Of a stretch of DNA of 64,000 bases, positions 17,468 through 27,829 are shown piece by piece (the first letter of the stretch is position 1; the number at the start of each line of letters is the position of its first letter). A model generated the notes under the pieces. It did no database searches and was not told where the DNA came from. It was given only the letters and a program-made list of their open reading frames with translations. The position numbers and the translations under genes were made by a program. Where the stretch lies: the NCBI GenBank assembly GCA_944319815.1, contig CALUEX010000009.1, forward strand, positions 1-64,000, in the 5' to 3' direction. Source of the DNA: an uncultured Prevotella sp. (GTDB lineage: Bacteria; Bacteroidota; Bacteroidia; Bacteroidales; Bacteroidaceae).

Positions 17468-18337
17468 ATGGAACTTATCAACTCGTCAATATCCGACCTC
17501 GTAAGTCATGGCTACGTAAGCCACATTGACAACGACCTGATGCTGTTTGACGACTTCACGGACATCCCAATACCCACCGGCCCGAGCCGCACCAACGACA
17601 TAATAGTAGGCCTATGCCTGCAAGGCGTGTCTCAATATACATCTAACACCATATCACACATAGTCCATGCCAACGACGCTATCATAATACCCGACGGACA
17701 GGTGGTTGACGACTACAAGCCTCGCATCGGCAGCACGGGCATCGGCCTGATTATGTCGAGGGAGTTTTTCTACGGCGCCGTGAGCGACATACATAAGCAG
17801 TCGTCGCTCATCTTGTTCTCGCGCAGCCACCCTGTGTTCAGCCTCACGGCCGACGAAAGCCGCAACATGGTGAGCTATTTCAGGCTAATAAAGGAGAAGG
17901 TTGACGACTCGTCAAACCATTTCCGCAAGGACGTGGCGCGCCACCTCATAGCGGCCATGATATGCGAACTGGGCTGTGCAATAGACAGGATTTACTCTGG
18001 CTACGACAAGAAGCAGACCCGCGCCGAGATGATATTCACCGAGTTCATACGCCTCGTCGAGGAGAACTACAAGCAGGAGCGGCGCGTAAGCTGGTACGGG
18101 GAGCAGATGTGCATCACGCCGAAGTACCTTTCAGAAACGGTGAAGCAGGTAAGCAAGCGCACGCCCAACGACTGGATAGACAACTACGTTGTGACGGAAC
18201 TGCGCGTACAACTGAAGAACACGACGAAAAGCATCAAGGAAATAGCCCACGACATGAACTTTCCCAACCAGTCGTTCCTCGGCAAATACTTCAAGGAACA
18301 CGTCGGCATGTCGCCCCTCAGCTACCGTAAGTCGTGA
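17468..18337 (+). CDS. AraC-family transcriptional regulator
   Basis: 289 aa from the ATG at 17468; an upstream frame would begin inside the promoter. The N-terminal about 170 residues look like a cupin sensing domain. The last about 100 form a double helix-turn-helix with the typical ITPKYLSETVKQ first helix pair and SIKEIAHDMNFPNQSFLGKY second pair, ending in MSPLSYR. The ligand and targets are unknown. The hybrid regulator gene starts 43 bases downstream on the same strand, so the two may share a transcript. Confidence 0.9.
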   Translation: MELINSSISDLVSHGYVSHIDNDLMLFDDFTDIPIPTGPSRTNDIIVGLCLQGVSQYTSNTISHIVHANDAIIIPDGQVVDDYKPRIGSTGIGLIMSREFFYGAVSDIHKQSSLILFSRSHPVFSLTADESRNMVSYFRLIKEKVDDSSNHFRKDVARHLIAAMICELGCAIDRIYSGYDKKQTRAEMIFTEFIRLVEENYKQERRVSWYGEQMCITPKYLSETVKQVSKRTPNDWIDNYVVTELRVQLKNTTKSIKEIAHDMNFPNQSFLGKYFKEHVGMSPLSYRKS

Positions 18338-18380
18338 CTCCCCGCGCCGCCGCGGCGCGCGTTGACGCCTGGCGCCCGGC

Positions 18381-21300
18381 ATGAACATAACGTCTTGTAT
18401 CATGGAAACCGCCTTTTCGCCCTCACGCTTGTTGCGCGCCGCCATGTCCGCCGTTGCGGTATGGTTGGCCGTCGCCGCCCTTGCGCAGCCTTATTGCCGC
18501 GTGAGGACGTTCACCATTGCCGACGGCCTCGCGGCCAACAACGTGGCGGAGTTCTGCCAGTCGGCCGACGGCATCGTGTGGGTGGCCACGTGGAACGGCC
18601 TCTGTTGTTACGACGGTTACGGCTTCAGCAAGTTCCGCGACGCTCCGGGGGCGTCCTCCGTGCTGTCGTCTAACAGGATAAAGCTCATCCGTCCCAACTC
18701 GCAGGGCGACATCTGGCTGTCACTTTACGATGGCACTTCTTACCTCTTCGACCGCAATTCATGCTCGTACATCGGTATGGACGGGGCTTTGCGCAAGGTC
18801 TGGCCACACCGTTTCACCACCCGTAACATCATCTCCCTCGGCAACGGCAGCGCCTGGCTGCTTGGCAACGGATATGTGAATTTCCACATAGACGAGGCCA
18901 AGGCCAAGGCGGGCGGCGGCATAACGCTGGTTGACACGCGCCGCCTGCGCCATAAAGGGCACATCCGCAAGGTGGTGGCCGACAGCCGCGGGCGCGAGTG
19001 GATGTTCGTGGGCGGCGGCGTGGTGCTTTACGGCGGCGGGCTCACCCTTGACTATCCGTTTGAATATATGTGCGAGGCCGGCGGCCAAGTCTACTTCGCT
19101 TCGCGCGAAGGACTGTTCGCCCGCTATGCCTCTAAGTCCCCCGGCCACGTTGAGAAGATACCCCTCGCGGGCGGGGTAGGGGCCATCAGCCGGCTTGAAC
19201 ACGTCGGCGGAGGCCTCGTGGCGATAGCCACAGACAAGGGCGTAGCCATGTATGACACCCGCACCGGGCGTTCGCGGATGATAGAGATAGCGCCTTCGGG
19301 CCGCTCGGTAGCCGTCAGGGCCATCTTCGCCGACAGCCGCCGGCGCGTCTGGGCGTTCACCGACGAGCCGGGCGTGAGCCTCGTCGGCGCGGGCGGCAGC
19401 GGCGTCACTTACCTCGCTTCGGCACGTCCCGGCCTGCACGGCACGTCGGCACGCAAGCCCGTGATGCACGAAGACGGCAACGGCGTGGTGTGGATAGTGC
19501 CGCGCGGCGGCACCTTTTCTTATTTCGACGAAGCCACGCAGCGGCTCGTCCCTTACGACCTCAACGGCCATTTCGGCATGAGGCTGCCCGTGAGAAGCAT
19601 CGTGAAGTACGCCGGCGACAAGCAAGGCAACCTCTGGCTCACGGGCGATCACAATCTCACTCTTGTCTCCTTCAAGTTCCACAGGTTCCGTTTCGCCCCG
19701 TCGGTGCCCGGCGACGACACACGCTCGGTGATGGTTGACGGCGGCGGCGACGTCTGGACGGGCACCGTCAGCGGTCATCTCACAGTGCGTCAGGCCGGCG
19801 GCGGGCCGCTAAGGTATGTCGGCGCGGACGGCAGAGTGGGCACGGAGCCGGTTGTGTTCTCGCCAAACGGTGTCTACGCCCTTCACCGAAGGCGCGGCGG
19901 CGAGGTGTGGGTCGGCACCAAGGGGGCTGGCGTTTACGTGTTGAGGCCTGCCGGCGGACGCTACGCCGTGAGCCATTTCACCCACTCCGACGCCGACCCC
20001 GCGTCGTTGAGCAACGACAACATATACGATTTCATGGAAGAACCCGGAGGCCGTCTCTGGGTAGCCACTTACGGCGGCGGGCTAAACATAGCCGTTGACG
20101 ACGGGCACGGCGGCGTGCGGTTTGTCAACTCACGCAGCGGCCTAAGCCCGTTCAGACGCGGCGGTTTCGATAAAGTAAGGAAACTGGCAATCACCCCGCA
20201 GGGCGTCATCATAGCCTCCACCACGGGCGGCTTGGTAACATTTTCGGCCAAGGCGCAGTCTCCCGGTAAGATAAAGTATTATTATTCAACCCACGTGCGG
20301 GGCGACACTACGTCGCTTAGCGCGCCCGACGTGCTCAACGCTTACGCCTGCAAGCGTTCGGGCAAGGTGTATGTCACGACGATGGGCGGCGGCTTCCAGC
20401 ATGCCGACGGCGGCGCGCTGCTGCGCGACGGCGTGCGTTTCAGCAGCGTGAAGGGGCTTGAGCCTGACGAGGGCATGGTGCTCTCGATGGCCGAAGACCG
20501 CACGGGCAACCTGTGGCTCGTGAGGGAAGGCAGCCTGAACGTGCTCGACGCACGAAGCGGCGCGATAGAAGTGTACGGCCCGAACGACTGGGACGACGAC
20601 ATCGAATTTACCGAGGCGGAGCCTGCCACGAGCGCCGGCGGAGGCGAGATAGTGGTCGGCGTGGCGGGCGGATACGTGAGTTTCAGGCCGGAAACGTTGC
20701 AGAAGAGCGCCTACAAACCAGCAATAGTGTTCAGCGGAGTTAGGTTCCAAGGCGAACAACACGTAACTCCCTTCCTCGGCGGCGGCACGCTCGTCATACC
20801 GCCCGACAAGCGCGGAGTGACCGTCTACTTCTCGGCGTTGGACTATTCAGACAACCGCCAGATACGCTATGCTTACCGCATAAAGGAGCTTGACGACCAA
20901 TGGAGCTACACGGGGGCGGAGCACAGCGCGCCGCTCGGCCACATACCGCCGGGCCGCTACACGCTTGAGGTGAGGAGCACCAACTCCGACGGCGTGTGGA
21001 CGGCTAACACCCGCGAGCTTGAGATACGTGTGTTGCCCACGTTCTGGGAGAGCGGTTGGGCCTGGCTGATATACGTCGTGGCCGCCTCGTGCGCCGCTTT
21101 CGCCCTGCTTTACGTGTGGAGGCTCAGGCAGAACGCCCGTTTGGAGCGGCGCATGAAGGAGCGTCAGCTCAGCTTTTTCACCGACATTTCCCACCAGCTG
21201 CGCACGCCGCTGACGCTCATAGGAGGCCCCGTAGGCCAGGTGCTCGACGAGGAACCGCTGTCGCCCAAGGCGCGCACTTACCTCGAATTTGTGAAGAAAA

Positions 21301-22274
21301 ACGCGCGGCGCATGCTCGAATTGGTTGACAAGGCGCTTGACCTCAACAAGCTGCGCGGCCTGAACAGCGAGATGGAGACCGACTTGCCGCCCGACGTGCG
21401 CCCAGCCGACGATGGAGCCGTAACGCCGGCCGTGCCTGCCGGGACGGAGACGCAAGGCGGAGGCGAGGGCACGCGGATGCTCGTGGTTGAGGACAACGAC
21501 GAGCTGCGCTATTTCCTCACGACCACGCTCTCGGCCGACTACGCCGTCACCGAGGCGCGCAACGGCCTTGAGGGCCTTGAGAAGGCTAAGGCCGTGCAGC
21601 CCGACTTTATCATTACGGACATAATGATGCCCGTGATGGACGGCATGGAGATGGTGCGCCGCATTAAGGCCGACGCCTCGATATGCCACATCCCCATCAT
21701 CGTGCTTTCGGCCCGCACGGCCATGAATTACCGCATAGAAGGCCTGAACGAGGGCGTTGACGACTACATCACCAAGCCCTTCAGCATGGACTACCTGAAG
21801 TCGCGCGTGGCCAACATCATCAGCCAACGCCGCCGCTTGCAGCAGTCGTGGCTCGACAAGCTGAAAGAAGGAACCGACGGCAACCTCGTCGTCACGGCCG
21901 ACGCACCAAGCATGACAGTCGCCGACAAGCAGTTCGCCGACGCCCTGCTGGCCTTCATCGACGAGCACATATCCGACCAAGACCTGAAGATAGACGACCT
22001 GGCCAAGGCTATGGCCGTAAGCCGCACGGTGCTCTACGGCAAGGTGAAGACCCTTTCGGGGATGTCGCCCGTTGACTTCGTGCGCCACGTCCGTATGGTG
22101 AAAGCCGAGAAGATGGTGGCCGACACGGGGATGACGCTTTCCGAGATAGCCTATGCCGTAGGCTTCACAGACCCCAAGTATTTCAGTCGCACGTTCAAGC
22201 AGAAGACCGGCGTGACGCCTTCCGAATACCGCCGTCGCCACGCTAAAAAGGGCGGTTTGCCGCCCCTCTCGTAA
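18381..22274 (+). CDS. Hybrid two-component system regulator lacking the ATPase domain
   Basis: A single-protein sensor-regulator of the kind that controls polysaccharide loci in Bacteroidales. The order is: signal/membrane segment (about 16-36), periplasmic propeller repeats with many GxxWVATW and GxVWVGT units, a Y_Y_Y domain (about 835-885), a membrane helix (about 890-912), a DHp domain with phospho-acceptor His938 in DISHQLRTP, a receiver domain with Asp1080 in ITDIMMP, and a C-terminal AraC helix-turn-helix (about 1200-1290). Only 94 residues separate His938 from the receiver. The usual HATPase_c domain is missing and replaced by a Pro/Gly/Thr-rich linker. The frame is open throughout. 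The likely target is the pectin gene pair directly downstream. The start could also be the ATG at 18402. Confidence 0.9.
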   Translation: MNITSCIMETAFSPSRLLRAAMSAVAVWLAVAALAQPYCRVRTFTIADGLAANNVAEFCQSADGIVWVATWNGLCCYDGYGFSKFRDAPGASSVLSSNRIKLIRPNSQGDIWLSLYDGTSYLFDRNSCSYIGMDGALRKVWPHRFTTRNIISLGNGSAWLLGNGYVNFHIDEAKAKAGGGITLVDTRRLRHKGHIRKVVADSRGREWMFVGGGVVLYGGGLTLDYPFEYMCEAGGQVYFASREGLFARYASKSPGHVEKIPLAGGVGAISRLEHVGGGLVAIATDKGVAMYDTRTGRSRMIEIAPSGRSVAVRAIFADSRRRVWAFTDEPGVSLVGAGGSGVTYLASARPGLHGTSARKPVMHEDGNGVVWIVPRGGTFSYFDEATQRLVPYDLNGHFGMRLPVRSIVKYAGDKQGNLWLTGDHNLTLVSFKFHRFRFAPSVPGDDTRSVMVDGGGDVWTGTVSGHLTVRQAGGGPLRYVGADGRVGTEPVVFSPNGVYALHRRRGGEVWVGTKGAGVYVLRPAGGRYAVSHFTHSDADPASLSNDNIYDFMEEPGGRLWVATYGGGLNIAVDDGHGGVRFVNSRSGLSPFRRGGFDKVRKLAITPQGVIIASTTGGLVTFSAKAQSPGKIKYYYSTHVRGDTTSLSAPDVLNAYACKRSGKVYVTTMGGGFQHADGGALLRDGVRFSSVKGLEPDEGMVLSMAEDRTGNLWLVREGSLNVLDARSGAIEVYGPNDWDDDIEFTEAEPATSAGGGEIVVGVAGGYVSFRPETLQKSAYKPAIVFSGVRFQGEQHVTPFLGGGTLVIPPDKRGVTVYFSALDYSDNRQIRYAYRIKELDDQWSYTGAEHSAPLGHIPPGRYTLEVRSTNSDGVWTANTRELEIRVLPTFWESGWAWLIYVVAASCAAFALLYVWRLRQNARLERRMKERQLSFFTDISHQLRTPLTLIGGPVGQVLDEEPLSPKARTYLEFVKKNARRMLELVDKALDLNKLRGLNSEMETDLPPDVRPADDGAVTPAVPAGTETQGGGEGTRMLVVEDNDELRYFLTTTLSADYAVTEARNGLEGLEKAKAVQPDFIITDIMMPVMDGMEMVRRIKADASICHIPIIVLSARTAMNYRIEGLNEGVDDYITKPFSMDYLKSRVANIISQRRRLQQSWLDKLKEGTDGNLVVTADAPSMTVADKQFADALLAFIDEHISDQDLKIDDLAKAMAVSRTVLYGKVKTLSGMSPVDFVRHVRMVKAEKMVADTGMTLSEIAYAVGFTDPKYFSRTFKQKTGVTPSEYRRRHAKKGGLPPLS

Positions 22275-22297
22275 CCCCTTGATGTTCAACGTATTAT

Positions 22298-22380
22298 GAA
22301 AGGCCATCTTTTACACTCTAAAAGATGGCCTTTTATCGTGTAAAAGGTGGCCTTTTGCAGTGCGAATGGCCACCTTTTGC
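22298..22380. terminator. Two AAAAGG-family hairpins after the hybrid regulator
   Basis: The first is AAAGGCCATCTTTT paired with AAAAGATGGCCTTT (22298-22334). The second is AAAAGGTGGCC paired with GGCCACCTTTT (22343-22379). They begin 24 bases after the stop codon. Sequence 22381-22526 then leads to the pectin-operon promoter without a gene. Confidence 0.65.
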
Positions 22381-22526
22381 AGAATTGAAAAGTAACAATT
22401 AAAAATTAAGAAGTCATCAGGCAATAAGACATTTGTAATATAACTCTTGAACTTTTTTCCCGGATAAAAACCAAAAAATCCTCCTTTTCCGTTAAAAAAT
22501 ACCCCATTTCATCGGTGGTTTCAGGC

Positions 22527-22534
22527 TAATTTTG
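22527..22534 (+). promoter_or_regulatory. -7 box of the pectin esterase operon
   Basis: TAATTTTG fits TAnnTTTG. The leader to the ATG at 22606 is about 65 bases and A-rich. No clear -33 element is seen, in keeping with activation by the adjacent hybrid regulator. Confidence 0.55.
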
Positions 22535-22605
22535 CAGCCGTGACAAAAGCCTTTGACTCGCAAGACACAATTTACTAACAACCTAAAACAATAAAAAATC
22601 ATCTT

Positions 22606-24513
22606 ATGGGAAAACTAAAATCACTAATGGTTGCGGCCGCCATGCTGGCATCGACGGCCGCGTCAGCCATCACCGTACACACCATCGGCGACTCGACGAT
22701 GGCCGACTACGACGAGAACACCACGCCTAAGCGAGGCTGGGGAATGATGTTCCAGCAGTTCTTTACGGGCGACCTGACGGTTAACAACCGCGCAAAGAGC
22801 GGCGCCAGCAGCAAGAGTTTCTATAAGGAATCAGCCTACTGGGAGTCTGTGAAGAAGCAGATACAGCCCGGAGACTACGTGCTGATACAGTTCGCCCACA
22901 ACGACGAGAAGACCGACGGAATGGACGGCGACGAGCTGATAGCCTATTACGAGAGCGTCGGCGACAAGGCTTCGGCTGACGCTACCGACTACCGCGGCAC
23001 CACGGCCGCCGGCACTTACAAGGAGTATCTGCGCAAATACATCGAGGAGACGCGCGCCCTCGGCGCAACGCCCGTGCTCGTAAGCCCCATCTGCCGTAAC
23101 TATTTCAGCGGCTCGACGATACGCCGCAACGGCATGCACGACCTCGGCGACGACTTCTCCGTGCTCACCGCCGGCGGCATAAAGACAGGCCAGAGCGTCC
23201 CGGCCGACGACAACAGCCAGGATTATCCTTACCAGATGAAGCAAGTGGCCGATGAAATGGGCGTTTCTTTCATCGACCTCACCACGGCCACCAAGCAACT
23301 CTACGAGGGCTACGGCGCGGCGCAGTGCAAGGCGTTGCTCTTCACCGACGGCGACAACACGCACACTTCGGCTATGGGCGCGACGCTCGTGGCACGCCTC
23401 GCAGCCCAGCTGTTGCAGGCTCAAGGCATACTCTCTGACTATATCCGGCTCACGAGCGAACTCTCCGTCAACCCCGCCGCATGCGACCTCGGACAGGCTT
23501 ACGCCGGCATGACGGTTACGCGCGAGATGCAGGTGAGCGGCTTCGACCTCCAGCCCGAAAGCGGCACTGTCACCGTGGCGGCATCGGAAGGCATACAGGT
23601 TTCAACTGACGGCAACGACTATTCAAACTCTATTACACTGCAATACGAGGGCGGCACGATGATAGGTTCGTTCTGGGTGAAGTGTGAGTTTGCCGGTGAA
23701 GGCGCGATAAACGAGACCATCACCGTGACGAGCGGCGACAAGACAATCACCGTGCCCGTGACAGGCACCGTGGCGACGCTGGCCGAAGGAGCCGAGACAC
23801 AGGCTTACTGGCGTCTTGAAAAGGACGACCTCTGCGTGACAACAGGCCCCGTGAACCCCATGCAACAGGCGTTTTCGGGCATGGAGGTGCAGAAATATTC
23901 AGCGCCGAACGCTAAGACAACGTGGCCCGAATGGACAGGTTTCACAGCCGACCGCAAGACCCAACGCTGCATAATCGAGGGCGAGGCATGGCCCGAAGGG
24001 GAAATCGACGAAGTGTCAACGCGCTACATCGAGTTCGCCGTGCAGCCCGCCAAGGGCACCACGCTCAACGTTGACAAGCTCTCGCTGTTCGTCTGCGGAT
24101 GCGGCGGCAACGGCATGTGCTGCAAGATTTACTACTCTAAGGAGGCCGACTTCGCCAACCCCGTGCAGATGTTCGAGATGACTAAGATGCCCGCCAACAC
24201 TATGCAGTATGTCGAGGCCACGCCCGTGCTCTCCGTCAACGAGGGCGAGACGCTCCGCCTGCGCATATATCCTTGGTATAACGGAGCCGCCACAGGCAAG
24301 ACGATCTGCCTTAGCGACGTCACCGTTCACGGCGTGGCGGTAGACGCAACCACGGGCATCGAGACACCGGTGGACGTAACCTGCGGCCAGCCAGTGCGCA
24401 CACTGTACTACGGAACTGACGGCACACGGCGCAACGGGCTGCAAAGCGGCCTGAACATCGTGCGCACCGAGTACGCCGACGGCACCGCAAAATGCGTGAA
24501 AATAATGAAATAA
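22606..24513 (+). CDS. Secreted SGNH hydrolase, rhamnogalacturonan acetylesterase-like (CE12)
   Basis: The signal peptide is residues 1-21 (cleavage near SASA|IT). The catalytic domain (about 22-280) has block I GDSTM with Ser30, a block II Gly in AKSGASS, a block III AHNDEK and a block V DNTH with Asp250 and His253. This is the set seen in CE12 esterases, which remove acetyl groups from rhamnogalacturonan I. Beyond 280 there are beta-rich regions of unclear identity and a short tail ending GLNIVRTEYADGTAKCVKI. The tail is similar to the ends of the proteins at 24535 and 29909. It is the first gene of a two-gene operon with a pectinesterase. The exact substrate is inferred from family and context. 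Confidence 0.85.
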   Translation: MGKLKSLMVAAAMLASTAASAITVHTIGDSTMADYDENTTPKRGWGMMFQQFFTGDLTVNNRAKSGASSKSFYKESAYWESVKKQIQPGDYVLIQFAHNDEKTDGMDGDELIAYYESVGDKASADATDYRGTTAAGTYKEYLRKYIEETRALGATPVLVSPICRNYFSGSTIRRNGMHDLGDDFSVLTAGGIKTGQSVPADDNSQDYPYQMKQVADEMGVSFIDLTTATKQLYEGYGAAQCKALLFTDGDNTHTSAMGATLVARLAAQLLQAQGILSDYIRLTSELSVNPAACDLGQAYAGMTVTREMQVSGFDLQPESGTVTVAASEGIQVSTDGNDYSNSITLQYEGGTMIGSFWVKCEFAGEGAINETITVTSGDKTITVPVTGTVATLAEGAETQAYWRLEKDDLCVTTGPVNPMQQAFSGMEVQKYSAPNAKTTWPEWTGFTADRKTQRCIIEGEAWPEGEIDEVSTRYIEFAVQPAKGTTLNVDKLSLFVCGCGGNGMCCKIYYSKEADFANPVQMFEMTKMPANTMQYVEATPVLSVNEGETLRLRIYPWYNGAATGKTICLSDVTVHGVAVDATTGIETPVDVTCGQPVRTLYYGTDGTRRNGLQSGLNIVRTEYADGTAKCVKIMK

Positions 24514-24534
24514 GCATATTTATAGATTAATAGC

Positions 24535-27500
24535 ATGAAAACAAAAAGCATCAAACTAAGAGCCGTGTTGGCCATGATGGCGGCCGCCGTCATGACCGCC
24601 GGCACGGCGGCTGCACAGCAGCAGGGCGAAATCAACGCCCCAGGAGCCACCGTGACATGGGCTTTCAACCAGGGCGCGGACAGTCCAACGTCAGCCGAGG
24701 CGTCAGTGCCTGAAGCCCTGTCGTCGTCAAGTTACAGTCTCGGCGACAAACTCACAATCTACGGCACGCAAGCCGTTGAGGGCGAAACGCTCACCTTGCT
24801 GCAGCCCACTGAGAAGATTAACAAGCCCGCCGACGAGGCTTCGTACATCACGTTCTCGCTCATTCCCAAGAAGGGAGTCAGCTTCACGCCCCGCACATTG
24901 GCGTTCAACGCGGCCAAGTTCGGCACGAGCGGCGGCACGATGGACGTCTACGCCGTGTCCGGCGACAACCGTGTCACCCTGCTTTCGGCCTATGATCCGC
25001 TGCGCAACAACACCGGTTTTTCGAGCGAAGAGTTAGACATCAGCTCGCTCGGCACCGTCAGCGACCGCGTGGACTTTGTGTTCTACGTCTACAACCTGGC
25101 CGCCAACAAGCAGCTCGGAATGAACAACATCACCGTGACTGGCGACTTCAGCGGCACTCCCGTGGCCGTGCCGTCTTACTCGCTGACCGTCACTCCCGAC
25201 GCCGAGGCTGGCCAAGTGACGGTGAACCCGGCAGGAGACAAGTTTGACGAGGGCACGAGCGTCACCGTGACTGCCACCGAAAACTTCGGCTATCACTTCT
25301 CTGCGTGGGTTGACGAGGCCGGCGCCGCCGTGTCAACCGACAACCCTTACACCTTTGAGATAGCAAAGGACACGCAGCTGAAAGCCACGTACACGAAGAA
25401 CAACGTCTACGCCCTGAACGTAGAACTGGAAGGAGGAGCCAACCCGAACTTGGTGCAGTTCGCCCCCGAAGGCAACGTCATCGACGGCGTGCACTGGTAT
25501 GAGGAGGGCACGGACGTGAAGCTCACGGCCCTGAACAACCGCATACTGACGTTCACCAACTGGGAAGACAACACCACGGCGGCGGAGCGCGACGTGAAGA
25601 TGGACGGCGAGAAGAACCTCAAAGCCGTGTTCGCCTGCGCCGACTACGTCGTAGGCTGGGACTTCTACAACGACAACCCGTCGTCTGAACGCGCCGCCGA
25701 CTACAAGGCCGAAAGCGAGAACGGCGGACTGCTCTCTCTGCGCAAGGAGGACGGCACAACGTCGTCGTGGCTTCCCTGCGGTGTGAACAAGGGCGGACAG
25801 AACGGCAAGTACGCCGCCCGTTCGTGGCGTCCGCTAACCGATAAGTATTACTTTGAAATGTCATTCTCTACCGTTGGCTACCAGAACATCGTTCTTTCGG
25901 CAGCCTTGGGCGACGACTTCAACGCCCACGAAACTGTCTTCGCGCAGTACAGCACGGACGGAAAGGAATATAAGACGTTCGGCACTTACACCCTGCCTTA
26001 CCGCGCATGGACGAGCGAGGAGTTCGCCCTGCCCGCCGAGGCGGAGAACCAACAGCTTGTGTACATCCGCTTCATGCCCGACTGGGAGTCGCCTCTCGTG
26101 GGCAACAAAAGCGACTATGACGGCCTTGCTTTGGCCGAACTGTTCGTCCTTGCGGACAAGGAAATCGTGAACGACGACATCGCACCTAAGCTCGTGTCAA
26201 CCCTCCCGGCCGACAAGCAGGAAGGAGTTACGGCCAACGGCCAGGTGATACTGACTTTCGACGAGAAGGTACAGACGGCCGGCGGCGGCAAAGCCATGCT
26301 CGACGGAAAGGAACTTGAACCGACGGTGAGCGGCAAAACGGTGGTGTATAAGTACGCAGGACTGAAATATTCAACGCCTTACACCTTCACATTGCCGGCC
26401 GGAGCGATAGAAGACCGCAGCGGAAACGCCTTCGAGGGCGTTGAGATTACGTTCACTACGATGGACCGCCAGCAGCCCGAAGCGCGCGTTTACGACGCCG
26501 TAGTGGCGCAAGACGGCACCGGCGACTACGCCACGGTGCAGGCCGCAGTGGACGCCGCGCCCGCCAACCTGGTGAAGCCTTGGCTGATATTCATCAAGGA
26601 AGGAACGTACAACGAGCACGTTGACGTGCCCGCAGACAAGCCTTACCTGCACTTCATAGGCCAGGGACGCGACAAGGTAAAGATAGCCGACGACAAGCTC
26701 TGTGGCGGCGACAACGCCCTGCATGTGGACGTAGGCGCAACGTTCGTAGCCAAGTCTTCCGACCTGTATTTTGAGGGAATAAGTTTCGTCAACACCTACG
26801 GCGTTGAGCAAAACGCCGGTCCGCAGGCCTTGGCCTTGAACACTAAGGCGGACCGCGTGGTGTTCAACAACTGCGGAATGTACAGCTATCAGGACACGTG
26901 GATTACTCCGAGCGAGTCAGACTGCCGCGGATACGTCAAGAATTGCTTCATCGAAGGCGCGGTGGACTTTATCTACAACAACGGCGATTACTTCTTTGAC
27001 GGCGACACGCTCAACATCGTGCGCAAGTCGGGAGGATACATAGTTGCGCCGAGCCACGACGCCGACTCCAAGTGGGGTTACGTCTTCATGAACAACGTCA
27101 TCACCGCGCCGGGCGTGCCGTCGGAGACCGACGTATGGCTCGGACGCCCCTGGCACAACCAGCCGAAGACAGTGTTCATCAACACCAAGGCCGAAGTCAC
27201 CATACCCGCCGCCGGCTGGTATGACACTATGGGAGGCATTCCGGCCATTTTCGCAGAATACAACACGATGGACGCCGACGGCAACCCGCTCGACCTGACC
27301 CACCGCAACAACTATTACTGGTACACGGACGGCAACGGCCAAAAGGTGGAAGGCTACGCCAAGAGCGTGCTCACCGACGAGGAGGCGGCCACGTACACCA
27401 TTGAGAACGTGCTGCGCGGCACCGACAACTGGCAGCCGGAGCTGATGACCGAGGCCTGCGCCGCGCCCGCGCCCGTTGCCGACAAGGCCGCCGGCGTGAT

Positions 27501-27828
27501 AACATGGGAGGCCGTGCCTTACGCCATCTGTTACGTGATAACCAAGGACGGCAAGGTGGAAGGCTTCACTACGGAGACACGCTGCGCCTACGATGAAGGC
27601 GCGGAATACGCCATACAGGCGGCCAACGAGTTTGGCGGACTGAGCGCGCCGGCCGTCGTTGACGGCATAGGAACAGGCGTCAGCGGCGTTGAGGCCGCCG
27701 AGGCCGTAGCCGTGAAGGCCGTATATTCAGCCGACGGCGTTAAGCTCAGCAGTCTGCAAAAGGGATTGAACATCGTGGTGTACACCACCGCCGACGGCAA
27801 GACCGCCGTGCGCAAGGTGATGAAGTGA
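24535..27828 (+). CDS. Multidomain secreted pectinesterase (CE8)
   Basis: Removes methyl esters from homogalacturonan. It has a signal peptide at 1-27. A beta-rich N-terminal module follows, then a divergent InlB/Bacterial-repeat type region (about 215-370) with a FxxWxD...ATYTKN signature, a further carbohydrate-binding-like region, and a Big_5 Ig-like domain (about 545-645). The CE8 beta-helix runs from about 650 to 960 and holds YSYQDTW (near 785), GAVDFIYNNGD with a catalytic Asp (near 810) and LGRPWHNQ with the substrate Arg (near 868). A short conserved tail ends QKGLNIVVYTTADG...KVMK. At 1,097 aa it is about three times a minimal pectinesterase. It starts 21 bases after the esterase stop. 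No lyase or SusC/SusD gene is in the window. Confidence 0.93.
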   Translation: MKTKSIKLRAVLAMMAAAVMTAGTAAAQQQGEINAPGATVTWAFNQGADSPTSAEASVPEALSSSSYSLGDKLTIYGTQAVEGETLTLLQPTEKINKPADEASYITFSLIPKKGVSFTPRTLAFNAAKFGTSGGTMDVYAVSGDNRVTLLSAYDPLRNNTGFSSEELDISSLGTVSDRVDFVFYVYNLAANKQLGMNNITVTGDFSGTPVAVPSYSLTVTPDAEAGQVTVNPAGDKFDEGTSVTVTATENFGYHFSAWVDEAGAAVSTDNPYTFEIAKDTQLKATYTKNNVYALNVELEGGANPNLVQFAPEGNVIDGVHWYEEGTDVKLTALNNRILTFTNWEDNTTAAERDVKMDGEKNLKAVFACADYVVGWDFYNDNPSSERAADYKAESENGGLLSLRKEDGTTSSWLPCGVNKGGQNGKYAARSWRPLTDKYYFEMSFSTVGYQNIVLSAALGDDFNAHETVFAQYSTDGKEYKTFGTYTLPYRAWTSEEFALPAEAENQQLVYIRFMPDWESPLVGNKSDYDGLALAELFVLADKEIVNDDIAPKLVSTLPADKQEGVTANGQVILTFDEKVQTAGGGKAMLDGKELEPTVSGKTVVYKYAGLKYSTPYTFTLPAGAIEDRSGNAFEGVEITFTTMDRQQPEARVYDAVVAQDGTGDYATVQAAVDAAPANLVKPWLIFIKEGTYNEHVDVPADKPYLHFIGQGRDKVKIADDKLCGGDNALHVDVGATFVAKSSDLYFEGISFVNTYGVEQNAGPQALALNTKADRVVFNNCGMYSYQDTWITPSESDCRGYVKNCFIEGAVDFIYNNGDYFFDGDTLNIVRKSGGYIVAPSHDADSKWGYVFMNNVITAPGVPSETDVWLGRPWHNQPKTVFINTKAEVTIPAAGWYDTMGGIPAIFAEYNTMDADGNPLDLTHRNNYYWYTDGNGQKVEGYAKSVLTDEEAATYTIENVLRGTDNWQPELMTEACAAPAPVADKAAGVITWEAVPYAICYVITKDGKVEGFTTETRCAYDEGAEYAIQAANEFGGLSAPAVVDGIGTGVSGVEAAEAVAVKAVYSADGVKLSSLQKGLNIVVYTTADGKTAVRKVMK

Positions 27829-27829
27829 A

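Noticed and set aside
22606-27828. Complete polysaccharide utilisation locus
   Set aside because: There is a hybrid regulator and two pectin esterases but no SusC, SusD or lyase gene in the window, so only a partial locus is claimed.
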